64,000 nt of DNA. Source: Hetaerina americana. Its lineage: Eukaryota > Arthropoda > Insecta > Odonata > Calopterygidae. Positions 52,990-63,920 of the stretch are shown here, one piece after another (position 1 is the first letter of the stretch; each line of letters opens with the position of its first letter). Under the pieces are notes generated by a model. The model worked only from the letters and a program-made list of their open reading frames with translations. It was not told the DNA's origin and ran no database searches. The stretch covers positions 111,343,369-111,407,368 of the forward strand of contig JAKTNV010000002.1 of the NCBI GenBank assembly GCA_022747635.1, in the 5' to 3' direction. The position numbers were made by a program, and so were the translations under genes.

Positions 52990-53755
52990 TACGAGCGTAT
53001 ACACTTGAGTGATGGAAGGCAGGTGTATGCATTTTAAAATTCGTCATGAAGAATTTAATTTATCAAACTAATTTCAATGTTGAATCGCCAAAATAAATTT
53101 CTCTTGCAATAACAATAGTTAATAACTTGTGAGCTCATGTTCTCGATCAAAGTAAATGCCATTCCGATGTGTCTCTTTCGTCGTTCTACCCTGTCTTCTT
53201 CCCTCCTACCCATTTTGAATTCTTTAGTGTTGACCATAGAACCGTCGATCACCATTTTGCCCTCGATGTACGCAATGCGTTCGTTGATACAGTTGTAACT
53301 GTTGTAAAAGATCCCGCCCGCGGTCGCTTTCAGACATTAAATTGATGCACTGAAGTATTTCGTATTTCTGCTGATTGACCAAACTGATACTCGGAAGAGC
53401 AAGTCCTACGAGAACAGAGCAGAGATATGGGTGCACAATTTGATGTGATAAGCTTAAACTAAATTCCATAAAAATGGTAAACCCTAGATTAATCTTCACA
53501 TTAACATAGGTGCATTATAATATATATTAAATAAAAACCAACGATGTCATTGATTTTATTCATGAAGGAGGTAGTAATTAAATTGGCATTAAACTACATT
53601 GTATAAATTAAGAAGAATGAATTGAAGAATACTTAAGTAGGATTGTAAAAAATTCCAGGCAAACAGTAACCTCCCCTTTCTGAAATGAGTGAATTAAAAA
53701 AGAATCGACATTTAATTAGATTACCGAATTAATTTAGCTAAATTATTAACCATTC
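52990..53755. other. Unassigned sequence
   Basis: Two minus-strand frames (53055-53255, 53224-53499) without a recognised motif. Confidence 0.3.
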
Positions 53756-53757
53756 TT

Positions 53758-54335
53758 CGTGTAAAAAGTATCGGGAAAAGTTTCGAAAAACGAAGAAATT
53801 GATTTATTTCAGACATTGCTGCAATACCTCTCAAAAAGTTTAAGTATATCCCTCGAGCTTCGACAGACTTTGTCCCTCGCGGCTTTTCAATGACTCTCAG
53901 GTTCGCTGGCAGTCGGGAAGTCCTAAAGGGAAAGAGTGCAAGCTTCTTTGGCGGTATTTAGGGTCCCATTTGGTGGCGTCCTTTGATGGATGGTGGATTT
54001 CACTTTTGGGAATGTGAAATAGTCTGCTGGTGCCATTTTGGGACTGTAAGGGGGTTGGGGAATAGTCGCGATGTCGTTGCAGAAGGTCTTCGCAAGCAAA
54101 AGAAACTAGACTCTACTCTTGGTCGTCCTGCCAAAGATCTTCGGGACACAAATTTAGTCCAGATCTTTCGCATCGCCAAATTTTCAGTGACGAAGGCGTG
54201 CGCACAGTCACTGTCTTATCAATTTCAATACGATGTGCGATCATGCGCAGAATTAACCGACGGTCTGAATTCAGCACTTCACGCACATATCAGGAAAAAA
54301 CTGTTACCGATACTTTCTCTACAAACCTTGTGTAG
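53758..54335 (-). mobile_element. Mariner family 1, copy 5
   Basis: The left end has AAAAAGTATCGGGAAAAGTT and the right end CGATACTTTCTCTACAAACC. The interior follows the 1.63 kb copy: TAGGGTCCCATTTGGTGGCG, GGGACTGTAAGGGGGTTGGG, GATCTTTCGCATCGCCAAAT and CGACGGTCTGAATTCAGCAC. The catalytic core is absent. The termini are the best preserved of this family. Confidence 0.7.
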
Positions 54336-54654
54336 TGAATCTTTTTGAAAGCAGTAAAGACATGAAAATATCTACATCCACTTAAAAAATCTGTCAGTTT
54401 CCACGTTTATTTGATAATTATCTTGTTTCCAATGACGCTTGATACCGATAAACTACCCTCGATATCGAAACGATCTCCACGAAGCTCCCTTAAGTGAAAA
54501 ATCTTCAAGTCCACCTTTTTTGACGACTGTGAAACTAGAAGAGTGCTCCCAGATGCTCTACCTGTACTCCGAAGAGTACCCGGCGGTGAGGCTGACTGCG
54601 TGAAATCCATCCGCCGGTCAGCGCGCCATGTCGCGACTCGGGCTCCGACGGGCA
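54336..54654. other. Unassigned sequence
   Basis: The minus-strand frame at 54407-54685 enters the RTE relic at its left (MRINVNKIKVM) but then carries unrelated sequence, so this is foreign DNA joined to the relic. Confidence 0.35.
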
Positions 54655-55440
54655 TAACCTTAATTTTATTTACATTTATTCTCATCCCTTATCTATCGCA
54701 CTGAATTCCCAATGCACTCAGCAGTGCTTGCAACCCCTTGGCTGACTGAGGAACTAAAGCTTGGTCATCAGCGAACCTGACTGATTTTATAAATTCCCCG
54801 CCGGCTTTCATTCCTATTTCCAGTGCTTCCCATGCCTCTTAAATCATATCCATTTGAATTGGGAAGTACACTGATTTGACAGACTCTTCCTCCCACATTT
54901 TCCTTCAATAGTTCCGTGGGAATGATATCTACCCCCACAGCCTCATTTGATTTCATCTCCCTTAATGTCCTTTTTATTTCGTCGAATATGCCTGGACCTA
55001 AGCTGTCTTCATCTGCGTGATATTCTCTTTCTACGTCTAAGCAAGTTGGCCCAGCTCTTTATCATATATTCTACAATATATTCCTTCCATCTCTCTTGGA
55101 CCTTTTCTAATGCATCTATTATTTTACCCGACCTATCTCTAACTGTTAACACAGATCTTTCCTTCTTACTTTCCGATAGTGTTTGCACCTTTTTGTATAG
55201 CCCCCAATTTCAGCATTCAGCTGCAAACATTCCATACTGCGTCTTCACGATATTTACACTCTTCCATTTCCTTCTCTCGTATATCTTTTTAATCATCTCA
55301 TCCGTAATCCTGGGTTTTCTTCTCATTTTCATATTAGTAGTTCCTATGATTTCTTTTGCGGCTTTGGAAATCCCTTTTTTGATATATTCCCATATTTAGT
55401 CCTTACTACTTAGCTCCATTGGTCCTAGTTAATAATCGTT
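54655..55440 (-). pseudogene. RTE-type LINE relic
   Basis: On the minus strand, pieces align to the intact RTE protein: GMRINVNKIKV (784-796 region), QALVPQSAKGLQALLS (after the active site), MKSNEAVGVDIIPTELLKEN (525-545), and broken frames upstream corresponding to the linker (residues about 330-520; KEGNHRNY..., KTQDYG). The part between ELLK and the active site is largely deleted. The plus-strand frame at 54947-55399 is only the shadow of this. Old and inactive. Confidence 0.85.
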
Positions 55441-55624
55441 CTGGTCTAAGTACTCGAAACTCGAACGAAGGCTGTTCTCAACATTGGCATGTGGGGCGTC
55501 GAGTCCCGCCGCAACCCAATCATTGCTGGGTACATGATCTTGGGTGTTCATTCTCGGCGCTGAAAAAGGATTTTCAGCGAAAGCTTCTCCGGGGTTGATT
55601 TTCTCGCGGGGTTTTTGTTTTTAT
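55441..55624. other. Unassigned spacer
   Basis: Sequence between the RTE relic and a mariner; no feature seen. Confidence 0.3.
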
Positions 55625-56368
55625 TGTTTGTCGAAAATGAAACTTGACGAAATTACGGGGCAACGAATCAACATCAATTTTTTTGGTGAAGTGTGGTAAA
55701 ATTTATCAAAAAATTACTGAAATATTGACAGCTGCTTACGGTGATAATGCTTCGAAGAAAACATCCGTTTTCAAGTGGATTAAGCGTTTTAAAGTTTGCC
55801 GACAAGACGCCACGGATGACCGGACCACCTGAGTTGACGACAACATTGATCGTGTGCGGTCCCATGTACTTACCGATCGTCGAAAAACTGTCCGAATGAT
55901 ATTCACTGATGAACTGAATTTAGGAAAATCAACCGTGCACACTATTTCAACCGGACATGATGGATGACGGATCCTTCACCATGACAATGCACCTGCACAT
56001 TCAGCGTTGATTATTCGCCAGTTTCTGGCAAAAAATTCAACCACCATCCTTGATGATCCTCCTTATTCGCCAGATCTCGCCCCCTGCGACTTTCTTCTAT
56101 TCTCAAAATGCAAAAATGTGATGAGGGGACATCAGTGGGAAGTTGTGGACACAATAAAGCGAGAAACGACGAGAAAAGTAAAAAGCCTAACTACTTTGAG
56201 GACTTCCATCGGTGCTTTAAACAGTGGAATGGAAGAAGATGGAATAAGAAGTGCATAGCCACGAATGGAGAGTAGTTTGAAGGAAGCAAAATCGATGTAG
56301 ACTAAATTTTGCAAAATAAAGTTTTCCTGGACTCAGTTCGCGCATTTATTGGACAGACCTGGTATTCC
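55625..56368 (+). mobile_element. Mariner family 6, copy 2
   Basis: The plus-strand frames read TEILTAAYGDNASKKTSVFK, WIKRFKVCRQDATDDRTT, then VRSHVLTDRRKTVRMIF (second helix-turn-helix), a jump to LHHDNAPAHSALIIRQFL (second catalytic Asp) and PPYSPDLAPCDFLLFSKCKN (third, with Cys before Asp), then RGHQWEVVDTIKRET and the C-terminus. The piece with the first catalytic Asp is deleted, so it cannot transpose. The right end is GCGCATTTATTGGACAGACC. It is complementary in orientation to the 52.07 kb copy. Confidence 0.85.
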
Positions 56369-57035
56369 TTTCAAAATTAATACAATATTTCGATCTGCCG
56401 ACTCTCTTTTATTCCAATCGTTTAGCTTTAAATTGCTTTTAATTGACAATTATTGATGATATATTTTTCAATCCACAGTCATCTAGTGATTTTATTCCTG
56501 TATCCTGCGGCCTGCATCAATTTATTCACCAAAAGGCTTAGTACCCATTTCAATTTGAAGTTGTCTTGTGGACGAAATTATTCTTTCCGTTTATTTATTC
56601 AGGCGGCATCCCCGTCATAAAACAGTGGAGCGGAACGATTTTTAGTTCCAGTTACGAGCGCCCAAACGCAGCGTCTGCATTTATGCATAGAAATGAAGAT
56701 TGCTTTTCTATTCGCTCACGTCCATTTGTGTGCTAACTAGCGTTTTCCTATTTGTTTAACCCAAAAACTCCATTACTGTGTGTTTGCAATCGTCGCTCTA
56801 TACACGAATGTCTAGTTCTATTTTATTACGTGAGAGGCGCTGTTTATTTATCTTTGCATCACTGTGTCTTAAGCAAATAATGTCTCCTTGCGAAGCGATA
56901 CTATTTTTCGACTGAGTGCGTATCCAAGAAAGAGTGTGGAGGTCATATCACACACATTTCTGTGGTCATCCCGATCCATTTTGTGGTTCATTTAGAGTAA
57001 GATGGGAAAGGACGCAGACCTTATTAAACCGTATT
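56369..57035. other. Unassigned sequence
   Basis: AT-rich; the frame at 56916-57128 runs into the SINE B relic. No gene was recognised. Confidence 0.3.
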
Positions 57036-57182
57036 ACTTATTCCCTGTGCCGCCCGCGGTTTTCGGTGAGTTTGCTCCAGAAAAATCACACGGCTTGGGT
57101 ACAAGTATCAAAAGTCACCGATAGTTGAACCAAAACTTCGCACAGAAGCCGAACGTTCAACCCACTAGGCTACCTCATCCCG
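57036..57182 (-). repeat. SINE family B, old diverged copy
   Basis: On the minus strand the head reads GGGATGAGGTAGCCTAGTGG and GTTGAACGTTCGGCTTC, with B box GGTTCAACTATCGG. The body has CCGTGTGATTTTTCTGGAGC and a remnant of CCGGCACAGGG. Much older than the other copies. Confidence 0.55.
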
Positions 57183-57959
57183 TGCTTCAGACATTCCTAC
57201 CTACTGTGAGATAAAATGCAACGTTTCAATTTGATTATTTTCGTATTGATTCCATAAGATATACGTTTGTGTAATATTTTTGCCGAGGGGTGCTTTAAAG
57301 TAAAACTGGCCAACCCATAACCGTAAAAATTGTTTGCGGCCCTACGTTTCCCAGTTTTACCTGATTCATCCAATCACTTTAATCGCCAGGCGCAGCTCGT
57401 CTGTTTTTCCCTGAAATCTGTAAAGCTTAATGACCTTAGCGTGTTCTGAAAAGTATGGAAGAATGGTGAGATTTACGTTGATTCCGTTACGCTTTTAAGC
57501 ATTCGCCGCCATTTGTTAGACTCTCCACTTTTGTCACGTGTTCACTGTTGAATCTCTGTTTGTTGCGGAATTAGGGCAAATATTTTTGCGTTGAATATAT
57601 ATTTTTCTAAGTGGCTTAAGTCATTATCATTAAGATACTTCAGCAATTTTACACCAATGATGTTTGGCGTATTATGTATCACTTTTTAATAAATGTAAAT
57701 GAATGTATACGAATATTTTGGCTTCCAGTAAATCAACTCTTTTCTCTTTCGTGATTTCAGGTAAACAAGCCGTGACCATTCGGTGATTATCCGGGGAAGG
57801 TAATTGATTTACGTCCCATTATTGTATTTCGAAATCATCCACAATAATATTGAATTACCAGTCACTAAATTAATTTAGATTGTGAATTCACATTGCTCAT
57901 CTAGAAGGAGTGTTTTTGCTCCAGATAAGGATACTTGATTTTGTTTTCGTTCATATCGC
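57183..57959. other. Unassigned AT-rich sequence
   Basis: No gene, tRNA or repeat was recognised. Confidence 0.3.
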
Positions 57960-58042
57960 CAACTCAGCTGAATTCAGCACTTCACGCAAACGAGTCAGGA
58001 AAAAATTCATACACCGATACTTTTTATGAAAACCTTGTATCT
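57960..58042 (-). mobile_element. Mariner family 1 terminal fragment
   Basis: GCTGAATTCAGCACTTCACG, GTCAGGAAAAAATTCATACA and CCGATACTTTTTATGAAAAC match the family's right-hand end. Only about 80 bp remain. Confidence 0.65.
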
Positions 58043-58689
58043 CTGATGTACTGATATATGTTGCGATTTCATTTTATCGGCCACAATGTGTTGACGCAAG
58101 CGCCAGCACGAGATTTTGGTATAATGATTCCTCGGAGCAGCAAGTCAGTTTGCAATTCCTTGTAATAGGGAGTCTGCTGGTCGTAGTAAAATATGCTGTA
58201 TTTGTTACGTGCTAAATTTCGCAGTGGTAGTTTAAAGTTTGAGTTCATCATGTTTTCAAAGAAAATGTGCATCGACGTATGCCTTTTTAGAACCGGGTCA
58301 CCTGGGTGATAGCCTCTACGGCATGTGTCGCTAACGGTCAACAGTTCACATCGCTAAGTAATAAGACTACGGAATTTCCAATCGAGGTTTTTCGACCGCT
58401 CCCATATCTTAATGAACCTAGGGCAGGAAAAGTGAAGCGCTTCCAAATAAACTAATAAAATAATATCGAAGGTCTAAACTCGTCGCATTACTGGAATATG
58501 TCTCGGCCAAATGCTCGTTTCCCTCGAAATGTACCACGTTACTCTGCTGTTAATCTGTGGTTTTACTCTCTAAAAATGACACTGTTTCTATCGCGAAATC
58601 CATTCCGTAAACCCCGAGAAGACTTGAGGTAAATTGTAAAAATGTCGTGGGTGTTTACATGGGTCTCTCTCTAAATATCATTCCTTTAC
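58043..58689. other. Unassigned sequence
   Basis: The 90-codon minus-strand frame at 58069-58341 has no recognised domain. Otherwise empty. Confidence 0.3.
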
Positions 58690-59478
58690 GAAAAATGGAA
58701 AAAATAGAAGCCAAATAGACCAAGGAGTTCGACAAGGATGCAATCTCTCTCCAGCAATATTCAACGTACACCTGGAAGAGGCAGTAAAAGAAACACAAGA
58801 ATTGGGTATCAAAGGAGTCAAGGTAAATGGAGAAGAAATCGACATGCTCCGGTTTGCAGATGACATCGCAGTAGTGGCGGAAACGCGAGGGGACCTGCGA
58901 GCAACTCTTAATTGCTATGGATCAAGTACTTGGTGAATATAATATGAACATCAACAAGAAGAACACAGAAATCCTTTTGTGTGTGGAAGAGAGAAGCTGA
59001 ATGTAGATATAACAATTCGAAGAGTGGAACTAGAGCAAGTGGAATCGTTCATCCACCTGGGCAGCAGCATAACATGGGATGGGAGAAGTTCGACCGACAT
59101 CAAGCGAATAATAACCCAAGCTAAGAACGCATTCGTGAAGAAGGGGCAAACACTATGTTCTAAGAACCTAAGACTGGAAACAGGGAAGCAATTCGTCAAG
59201 ACTTTCGTGTGGAGCATGGCGCTCTATGGTTCCGAGACTTGGACCATTGGAAAAGTGGACAAGCGAAGAATGGAAGCCTTTGAAACATGTTGCTAGAGGA
59301 GAATGCTGAAGATTAAATGGACAGACAAAGAGAGATTGCGTGTACAGAAGATTACGTATATAGAAGAGTAGAAGAGGATAGGACCATATGGAGAGCTTTA
59401 CGTCAAAGAAGAAATAGATGGATTGGACACACATTGAGGCACAATGGTTTGATTAGGAATATAATAGAAGGAAATATA

Positions 59479-60231
59479 CGAGGGTCATCCGGAAAGTAGT
59501 ACCCGTTCGTGCCGCATGAAGTGCTGACGACGCGAGTAGCCGCTGGACGAGGTCAGATAGCTTCAGTGGCTTGTCTGCCTTCTCTGAGCCAAGTTGCGTG
59601 ACGCTAGCATTGCCTGTGTTGTTTCTGTGATTGTTTACAATGTTTAAAAAAATTGAGAACGCCGCCAGTTGTGAAGTGAGGGCAGTGATTAAATTCCTCA
59701 ATGCAAGAAACGTTCGCCCATGTGATATTCATCGCCAATTAAAGGAGGTGTATGGAGACAATGTAATGGACGAGTCGTCTGTTCGGCGGTGGTGTCGCAA
59801 CTTCAACATGGGGAGGGGGAACACACACGACGATGAGCGTTCGGAGAGACCGTCTGTCATTACAGACCAACTGGTGAGCTCAGTTGACGAATTCGTGAGG
59901 AACGATCGGCGCGTCACAATTGATGACATCTGTGAGCATTTTCCCAATGTTTCTCGAACAATTGTTCATGAAATTGTTAAACACCATCTGCATTATGCAA
60001 AAATTTGTGCAAGATGGGTCCCTCGCGTATCTCAATGAGCTGGCGGCGAAGGACTATGCAGCAGGAATACAGAAACTTGTCACACGTTATGACAAATGCC
60101 TTAATTTGCTTGGAGATTATGTTGAGAAGTAGTTTAAAGTATCCTCTTTCAAATAAAATTTTTTATGTTTGTTAATATTTACTTTTGTGTCTTTATTTCA
60201 CGAACGGGTACTACTTTCCGGATGACCCTCG
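59479..60231 (+). mobile_element. Mariner family 4 deletion derivative, copy 2 (753 bp)
   Basis: The same length and nearly the same sequence as the copy at 24674-25426, in reverse orientation. TA flanks both ends (59477-59478 and 60232-60233). The termini are CGAGGGTCATCCGGAAAGTA and its complement. It sits inside the LINE frame near its end, so it inserted after that LINE. Only two residue differences are evident in the 135-codon frame. Confidence 0.95.
59631..60038 (+). CDS. Mariner N-terminal DNA-binding fragment (135 aa), copy 2
   Basis: This is the counterpart of the frame in the other 753-bp element. It differs at the CDIHRQ region (RPCDIHRQ here, RLCDIHRQ there) and in the linker (SERPS here, SGRPS there). 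The first change restores Pro, common at that place in mariners; the second loses the Gly of the GRP linker. Both helix-turn-helix segments are intact (VIKFLNARNVRPCDIHRQLK and TIDDICEHFPNVSRTIVHEI), ending ICARWVPR before the deletion. The C-terminal tail lies downstream in another frame (59920-60132). Confidence 0.8.
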   Translation: MFTMFKKIENAASCEVRAVIKFLNARNVRPCDIHRQLKEVYGDNVMDESSVRRWCRNFNMGRGNTHDDERSERPSVITDQLVSSVDEFVRNDRRVTIDDICEHFPNVSRTIVHEIVKHHLHYAKICARWVPRVSQ

Positions 60232-60310
60232 TAGAAGGGAAGATTCGACGAGTAAGACTAAGAGATATGCACATAGGACAAATTGAGAAGGTCGTAAAAT
60301 AAAGAAAAGT

Positions 60311-61056
60311 ACCAGGGATTGAGGGAATTGTTACTGAATAGAGTAGTAGAACGGAGGGCTACAGTAAACAGAATCTACGATTGAAATATTGACGATGGGA
60401 ATGATTGTCGCCTGGAGTATTGTATATCAAATCTTTCGCGTGCGGAATGTGAATGTAGTTTGAGGATTGAATTAATTTCGCCTAATAGCACTAAGTGCAT
60501 GTGTCTCCGCGAAGGGCAACCGCGAATCACAACGAGCGTGCGCAAGCTCCTCCTCTAAAATGCCTCTTAACATTTTTGCAGACTTTATTATTTTTAATTG
60601 GCTTGGCAACAGATGTAGTTTTCACCGATTATTTCATACCATTATTCTCAGTGGTAAAGTACTCAAAAGAGAAAACAGTATTGCAAATGATCAAAACGGA
60701 AGAGATGCTATGGATTCAGTTCGCCAACGACCGTTGCATTGTACCTTATGTCTGTAAAATTCCTGCACAGGCAGCCGTAGTCAAAGAAAATGTTCGCCAG
60801 AAACTTTCTAGCGAAAGTTACTTTTGACCAGGAAACGTTTTGCGCAAGTTCATCTCGAATTTCTCAAATTTCTTTTCAAATAAGTTTTGCTCGATGTAAT
60901 CACTCGTTTGCACAATAAGTTTTGGTCGCCGAGTGGAGAACAGGAAGGAATTTGTAGTAATGCTTTTAGAATCCACCCCAAGAGACATTGCCCAATTCGT
61001 CTTCCATGTGTACTCAGCGAGACCTGAAAACCCGCAAGACTCGGCTGCACTTAGTA
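60311..61056. other. Unassigned sequence
   Basis: The 110-codon plus frame at 60495-60827 shows no recognised motif. A relic of the LINE 3' UTR may extend to about 60400. Confidence 0.3.
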
Positions 61057-61058
61057 TA

Positions 61059-61615
61059 CAGGGTTCGTCCGGAAAATAAGTGTACTGAGCTCAGGAAAAA
61101 AAATGTATTACACTTTTCATATCTTAAGCTAATATTCCTCAAAATAGGACCCTTGTGAGTCGATACACTTGTTCCAGCGGCGTTCCCATTCCTGGAACGC
61201 TGCCGCGAAGGCATCATCGGGAACCTCTCGAAGACTCGTCGTCGACGTCTTCTCTGCCCTCCACGAACATCTTGTGCCACCGAAAGATCATGTTTCTGGA
61301 CATGGCTGACTCCTCGTAAGCCTGGTTAATCATACCGACAGTTTTGGTAGACGATTTCCCAAGCTTTACCGCAAATTTGATGGAATAACGCTGCTCCAAA
61401 AACTTCGGCATCGCGTTCCGTGACGTGGGTCGAAGCGTGGAGGTACGCGTTAACAGAGCTCCTCACTACACCACAGCTCAGAGCCGACTGCCTTTTTCAG
61501 CGTCGCTTGCCAACATACCCCCCTCCAATCGCAGCCCGTCAGAGCGGTGCTGGGCGCGCCTGGAGCGGCGGGAAAAAATCAGTAGTCAGTACACTTATTT
61601 TCCGGACGAACCCTG
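61059..61615 (-). mobile_element. Mariner family 3 deletion derivative, copy 2
   Basis: The same structure as at 19206-19755: termini CAGGGTTCGTCCGGAAAATA and complement, TA on both sides (61057-61058 and 61616-61617), N-terminal frame 61214-61411 with RYSIKFAVKLGKSSTKTVGM and IFRWHKMFVEGRE, then the shift to the WNKCIDSQGSYFE tail. It is 557 bp; most of the 7-bp difference is a short duplication (AGTAGTC) near 61585. Confidence 0.9.
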
Positions 61616-61789
61616 TAGTTATTTGAAAATTGTGGTTAATGTAGCATATTAACCCTTAGCAGCTCTTCCAATGTATTCCAGCATCGGGAGATCTCTGCAT
61701 TGGAATGGATTTGTTGGCATGACTACAACAGTGGCACGCTCTCAATTGGTTGCGTTCCAGTAGACCTCCGCGGAGCGTGGCGCATCAGA
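61616..61789. other. Unassigned spacer
   Basis: No feature recognised. Confidence 0.3.
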
Positions 61790-61885
61790 CGGGAGAACAC
61801 GCCTTATCCGCATCTTAGTCTGCGGAAGGGCGTGTGGCAGGGGTTATAAGGCCACTGCTCAATAAATGAATTGGTGGTCATCATC
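61790..61885 (+). repeat. LINE 3' hairpin, diverged copy
   Basis: CACGCCTTATCCGCATCTTA, GTCTGCGGAAGGGCGTGTGG and CAGGGGTTATAAGGCC resemble the reverse form of the CR1/Jockey-like 3' hairpin; CGCACGCC and GGCGTGTG can pair. Weaker than the copies at 3.7, 33.7 and 43.65 kb. Confidence 0.4.
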
Positions 61886-62440
61886 ATTCCGTATTATTTT
61901 ATTTTGAGGGACGTCCAAATTGTTTCGCACTGAGTTTCCTATTGTTGTGGTCACGAATTCTGCGGGGAAGAAAGCAGAAAAGGCCTCGGAGATTCTTACC
62001 AGTCGGATCGGCAGTCAGTGTCCCTCCTTACGACTCGCTGTGGCTACAAATTCGATGCACGAGTCACTGCATCCGCGCCTCTTTTATAATCAAACCTATG
62101 CTTTTTATTTATCTGGAAGTGTAGGTCTGGAATGTTATGGTCGTGGCTCTTCCGTAGGTTCCCTGACTATCCAAATAATTGCCCCAATATTCAATGCTCG
62201 TTCATGACAATTGAAGGACAAAAAGTAAATAAATTGAGGGAAGGGGTAAATTGAGGTGATAAAGCGGATGAACGCATCGGGGTATTTTTTTATTTTATTT
62301 ACTTATTTACACAATTACGTTGCAATTAGGCAAATTTCCTGGTGGCAACGGTCAGGTTAGGTCAAAGATAACTACTAACAACGAAAATTACATACGAACA
62401 CATAAAAACAGATAAGAGACAAAATATTCTTAAATAAAAT
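61886..62440. other. Unassigned sequence
   Basis: A plus frame at 61920-62207 without motifs; nothing else was seen. Confidence 0.3.
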
Positions 62441-62443
62441 GGC

Positions 62444-62520
62444 ACTTCCACATCACATACAAACAAACTTCCACATCACATACAAAATGCCGTCCACATC
62501 ACATACAAACAATATTTTCA
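62444..62520. repeat. Short tandem repeat, unit CCACATCACATACAAA
   Basis: Three consecutive, slightly diverged units built on TTCCACATCACATACAAAC, a local minisatellite. Confidence 0.85.
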
Positions 62521-62591
62521 AAACTACAGTGAAGTTTATTACCCAGTGGCTACTTTACATTTAAACTTACTCTAAAACTCCAATCAAAAAT

Positions 62592-62727
62592 AAGATGGAA
62601 TAAGAAGTGCATGGCAACGAATGGAGAGTATTTTGAAGGGGACAAAATCGATGTAGACTAAATTTTGCAAAATAAAATTATTTATGGCCTCAGCTCGCGT
62701 ATTTATTGGACATACCTCGTATTCCTC
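62592..62727 (+). mobile_element. Mariner family 6, 3' terminal fragment
   Basis: AAGATGGAATAAGAAGTGCA, TGGCAACGAATGGAGAGTAT, TTTGCAAAATAAAATTATTT, GCGTATTTATTGGACATACC. This is the last 130 bp of the family-6 element, as at 56.24-56.37 kb. Confidence 0.85.
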
Positions 62728-63920
62728 CTGGTGGCTCGAATTATGGTTTTCATTTTTTTCCCCCGATAGACCACAAAAAATAAGAAGAAATCTCTCTCTC
62801 TCTTTTTGTTTCTCCAAATTCGCATCGCGGAAACCGAGGCGTTGTCACGCAATAAGGACCCGCCAATTTGGGAAACGCGTTTCAGCGATGAGCGCGGGTG
62901 GTGGTTGGACCGCGTCGGCAACAGGTGGGCGCGGCGGATGGACGAAGTGACAATGATGTGTCGCGGCGTCGGTTGTTTGACTGGGCCGGCCGATGCGCGC
63001 CGTATTTTCGCGTGAATTTTCTCTTGCCCGCGGCGGCGTGTACTAGCAAACAAGCGCAGAGGCGCGGCAAGTGATTGGAAGGGTGTGCGACGGAGCAATT
63101 TCATAAGCGCGGTGGGGTGCGGGGCGAGGGGTAGGTGTAGGCTTGAGAATTGTGTGTTCGGGGGGGATGATGGATTTCCTCCCCCTCTCCCCACCCCTTT
63201 GGAATGTGTCCGCCTCTCGACGCATGGCACTGATCGCAGCGCCGCCTAAGCGAGCGGAGGGGACGCGAAGGATGAAGGGCAGAGAGCGGGAAAGTTTTGC
63301 CGGTTCGTCCTCCGCTGTTGAGGGTTATGGGCCAACAGATGAGCTTCAAACGAATTCCTCCTAGTCTAACGGTCTAGTCATTCAGAAGCAGAACTCAATA
63401 ATTAACCAAAAAAATATTAATTATCTAGCAATGTTATTTACATGTTCTGTGAAATGTAATGGGAGGATAGTTTAAAAGGTTCTCGGATCCTCCACCAGAT
63501 ATCAGCGCTAGCGCAACGAGCTTTCCGCGTAGTAATAGGTAATTTTTTATGAATAAACACAGAACGCCTTCGTGCTCTACGAAGAGATCTGTGGTGCGGA
63601 CGCCTCTCTGTAGTTGTTCCCGTGTAGTGATTTGTAAAGATGGACAAATTTAATCGCAATTCGTAATCGGTGGCATTCAGAAGTATTTTTCAGTTGCGGT
63701 TGTTCAGTGACCTGTTAATTGCCCTGCATCTTTGAGAAATGGTCCCAGAGGACTTCAGTATTTAATTCTGAGTTAGGTCACTTTGTGTTTTCTCCCTTTT
63801 TTGTGGAATTTCCTTGATTTCTTCAATTGATTTTCTCTCATTCGCTCACTAAATGTCAAAATTCTGAGGAGTGTTGGTATTAGGGGGACATTTTTGAGAA
63901 TGTCTTTCAACGGAGGGTGA
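62728..63920. other. Unassigned GC-rich region
   Basis: 62820-63360 is strongly GC-rich and rich in CG dinucleotides, unlike the rest of the window. Overlapping frames on both strands (62703-63230 minus, 175 codons; 62684-62950 plus) have Arg/Pro/Ser-rich peptides, which may just reflect composition. No domain recognised. It could mark a promoter or first exon of a host gene. 63361-63920 is AT-rich with nothing recognised. Confidence 0.35.

Larger units (their letters stand above)
58690..60310 (+). pseudogene. Second RTE-like LINE, 5'-truncated, split by mariner
   Basis: From 58715 one frame reads DQGVRQGCNLSPAIFNVHLE, then IDMLRFADDIAVVAE (active site), and, after a shift, 58979-59296: RRVELEQVESFIHLGSSITW, GKQFVKTFVWSMALYGSETW, RRMEAFETCC and a stop. 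Further pieces: MLKIKWTDKERLRVQ, RNRWIGHTLRHNGLIRNI and, after the mariner, GKIRRVRLRDMHIGQIEKVV. These are the C-terminal half of an RTE-like LINE that is distinct from the intact element at 25.4 kb (different spacing and little nucleotide similarity). Stops and shifts are few, so decay is moderate. The mariner at 59479-60231 divides it. Confidence 0.85.

Noticed and set aside
62444..62520. CRISPR-like array
   Set aside because: Units are adjacent with hardly any spacers, only about three copies, and the genome is eukaryotic.
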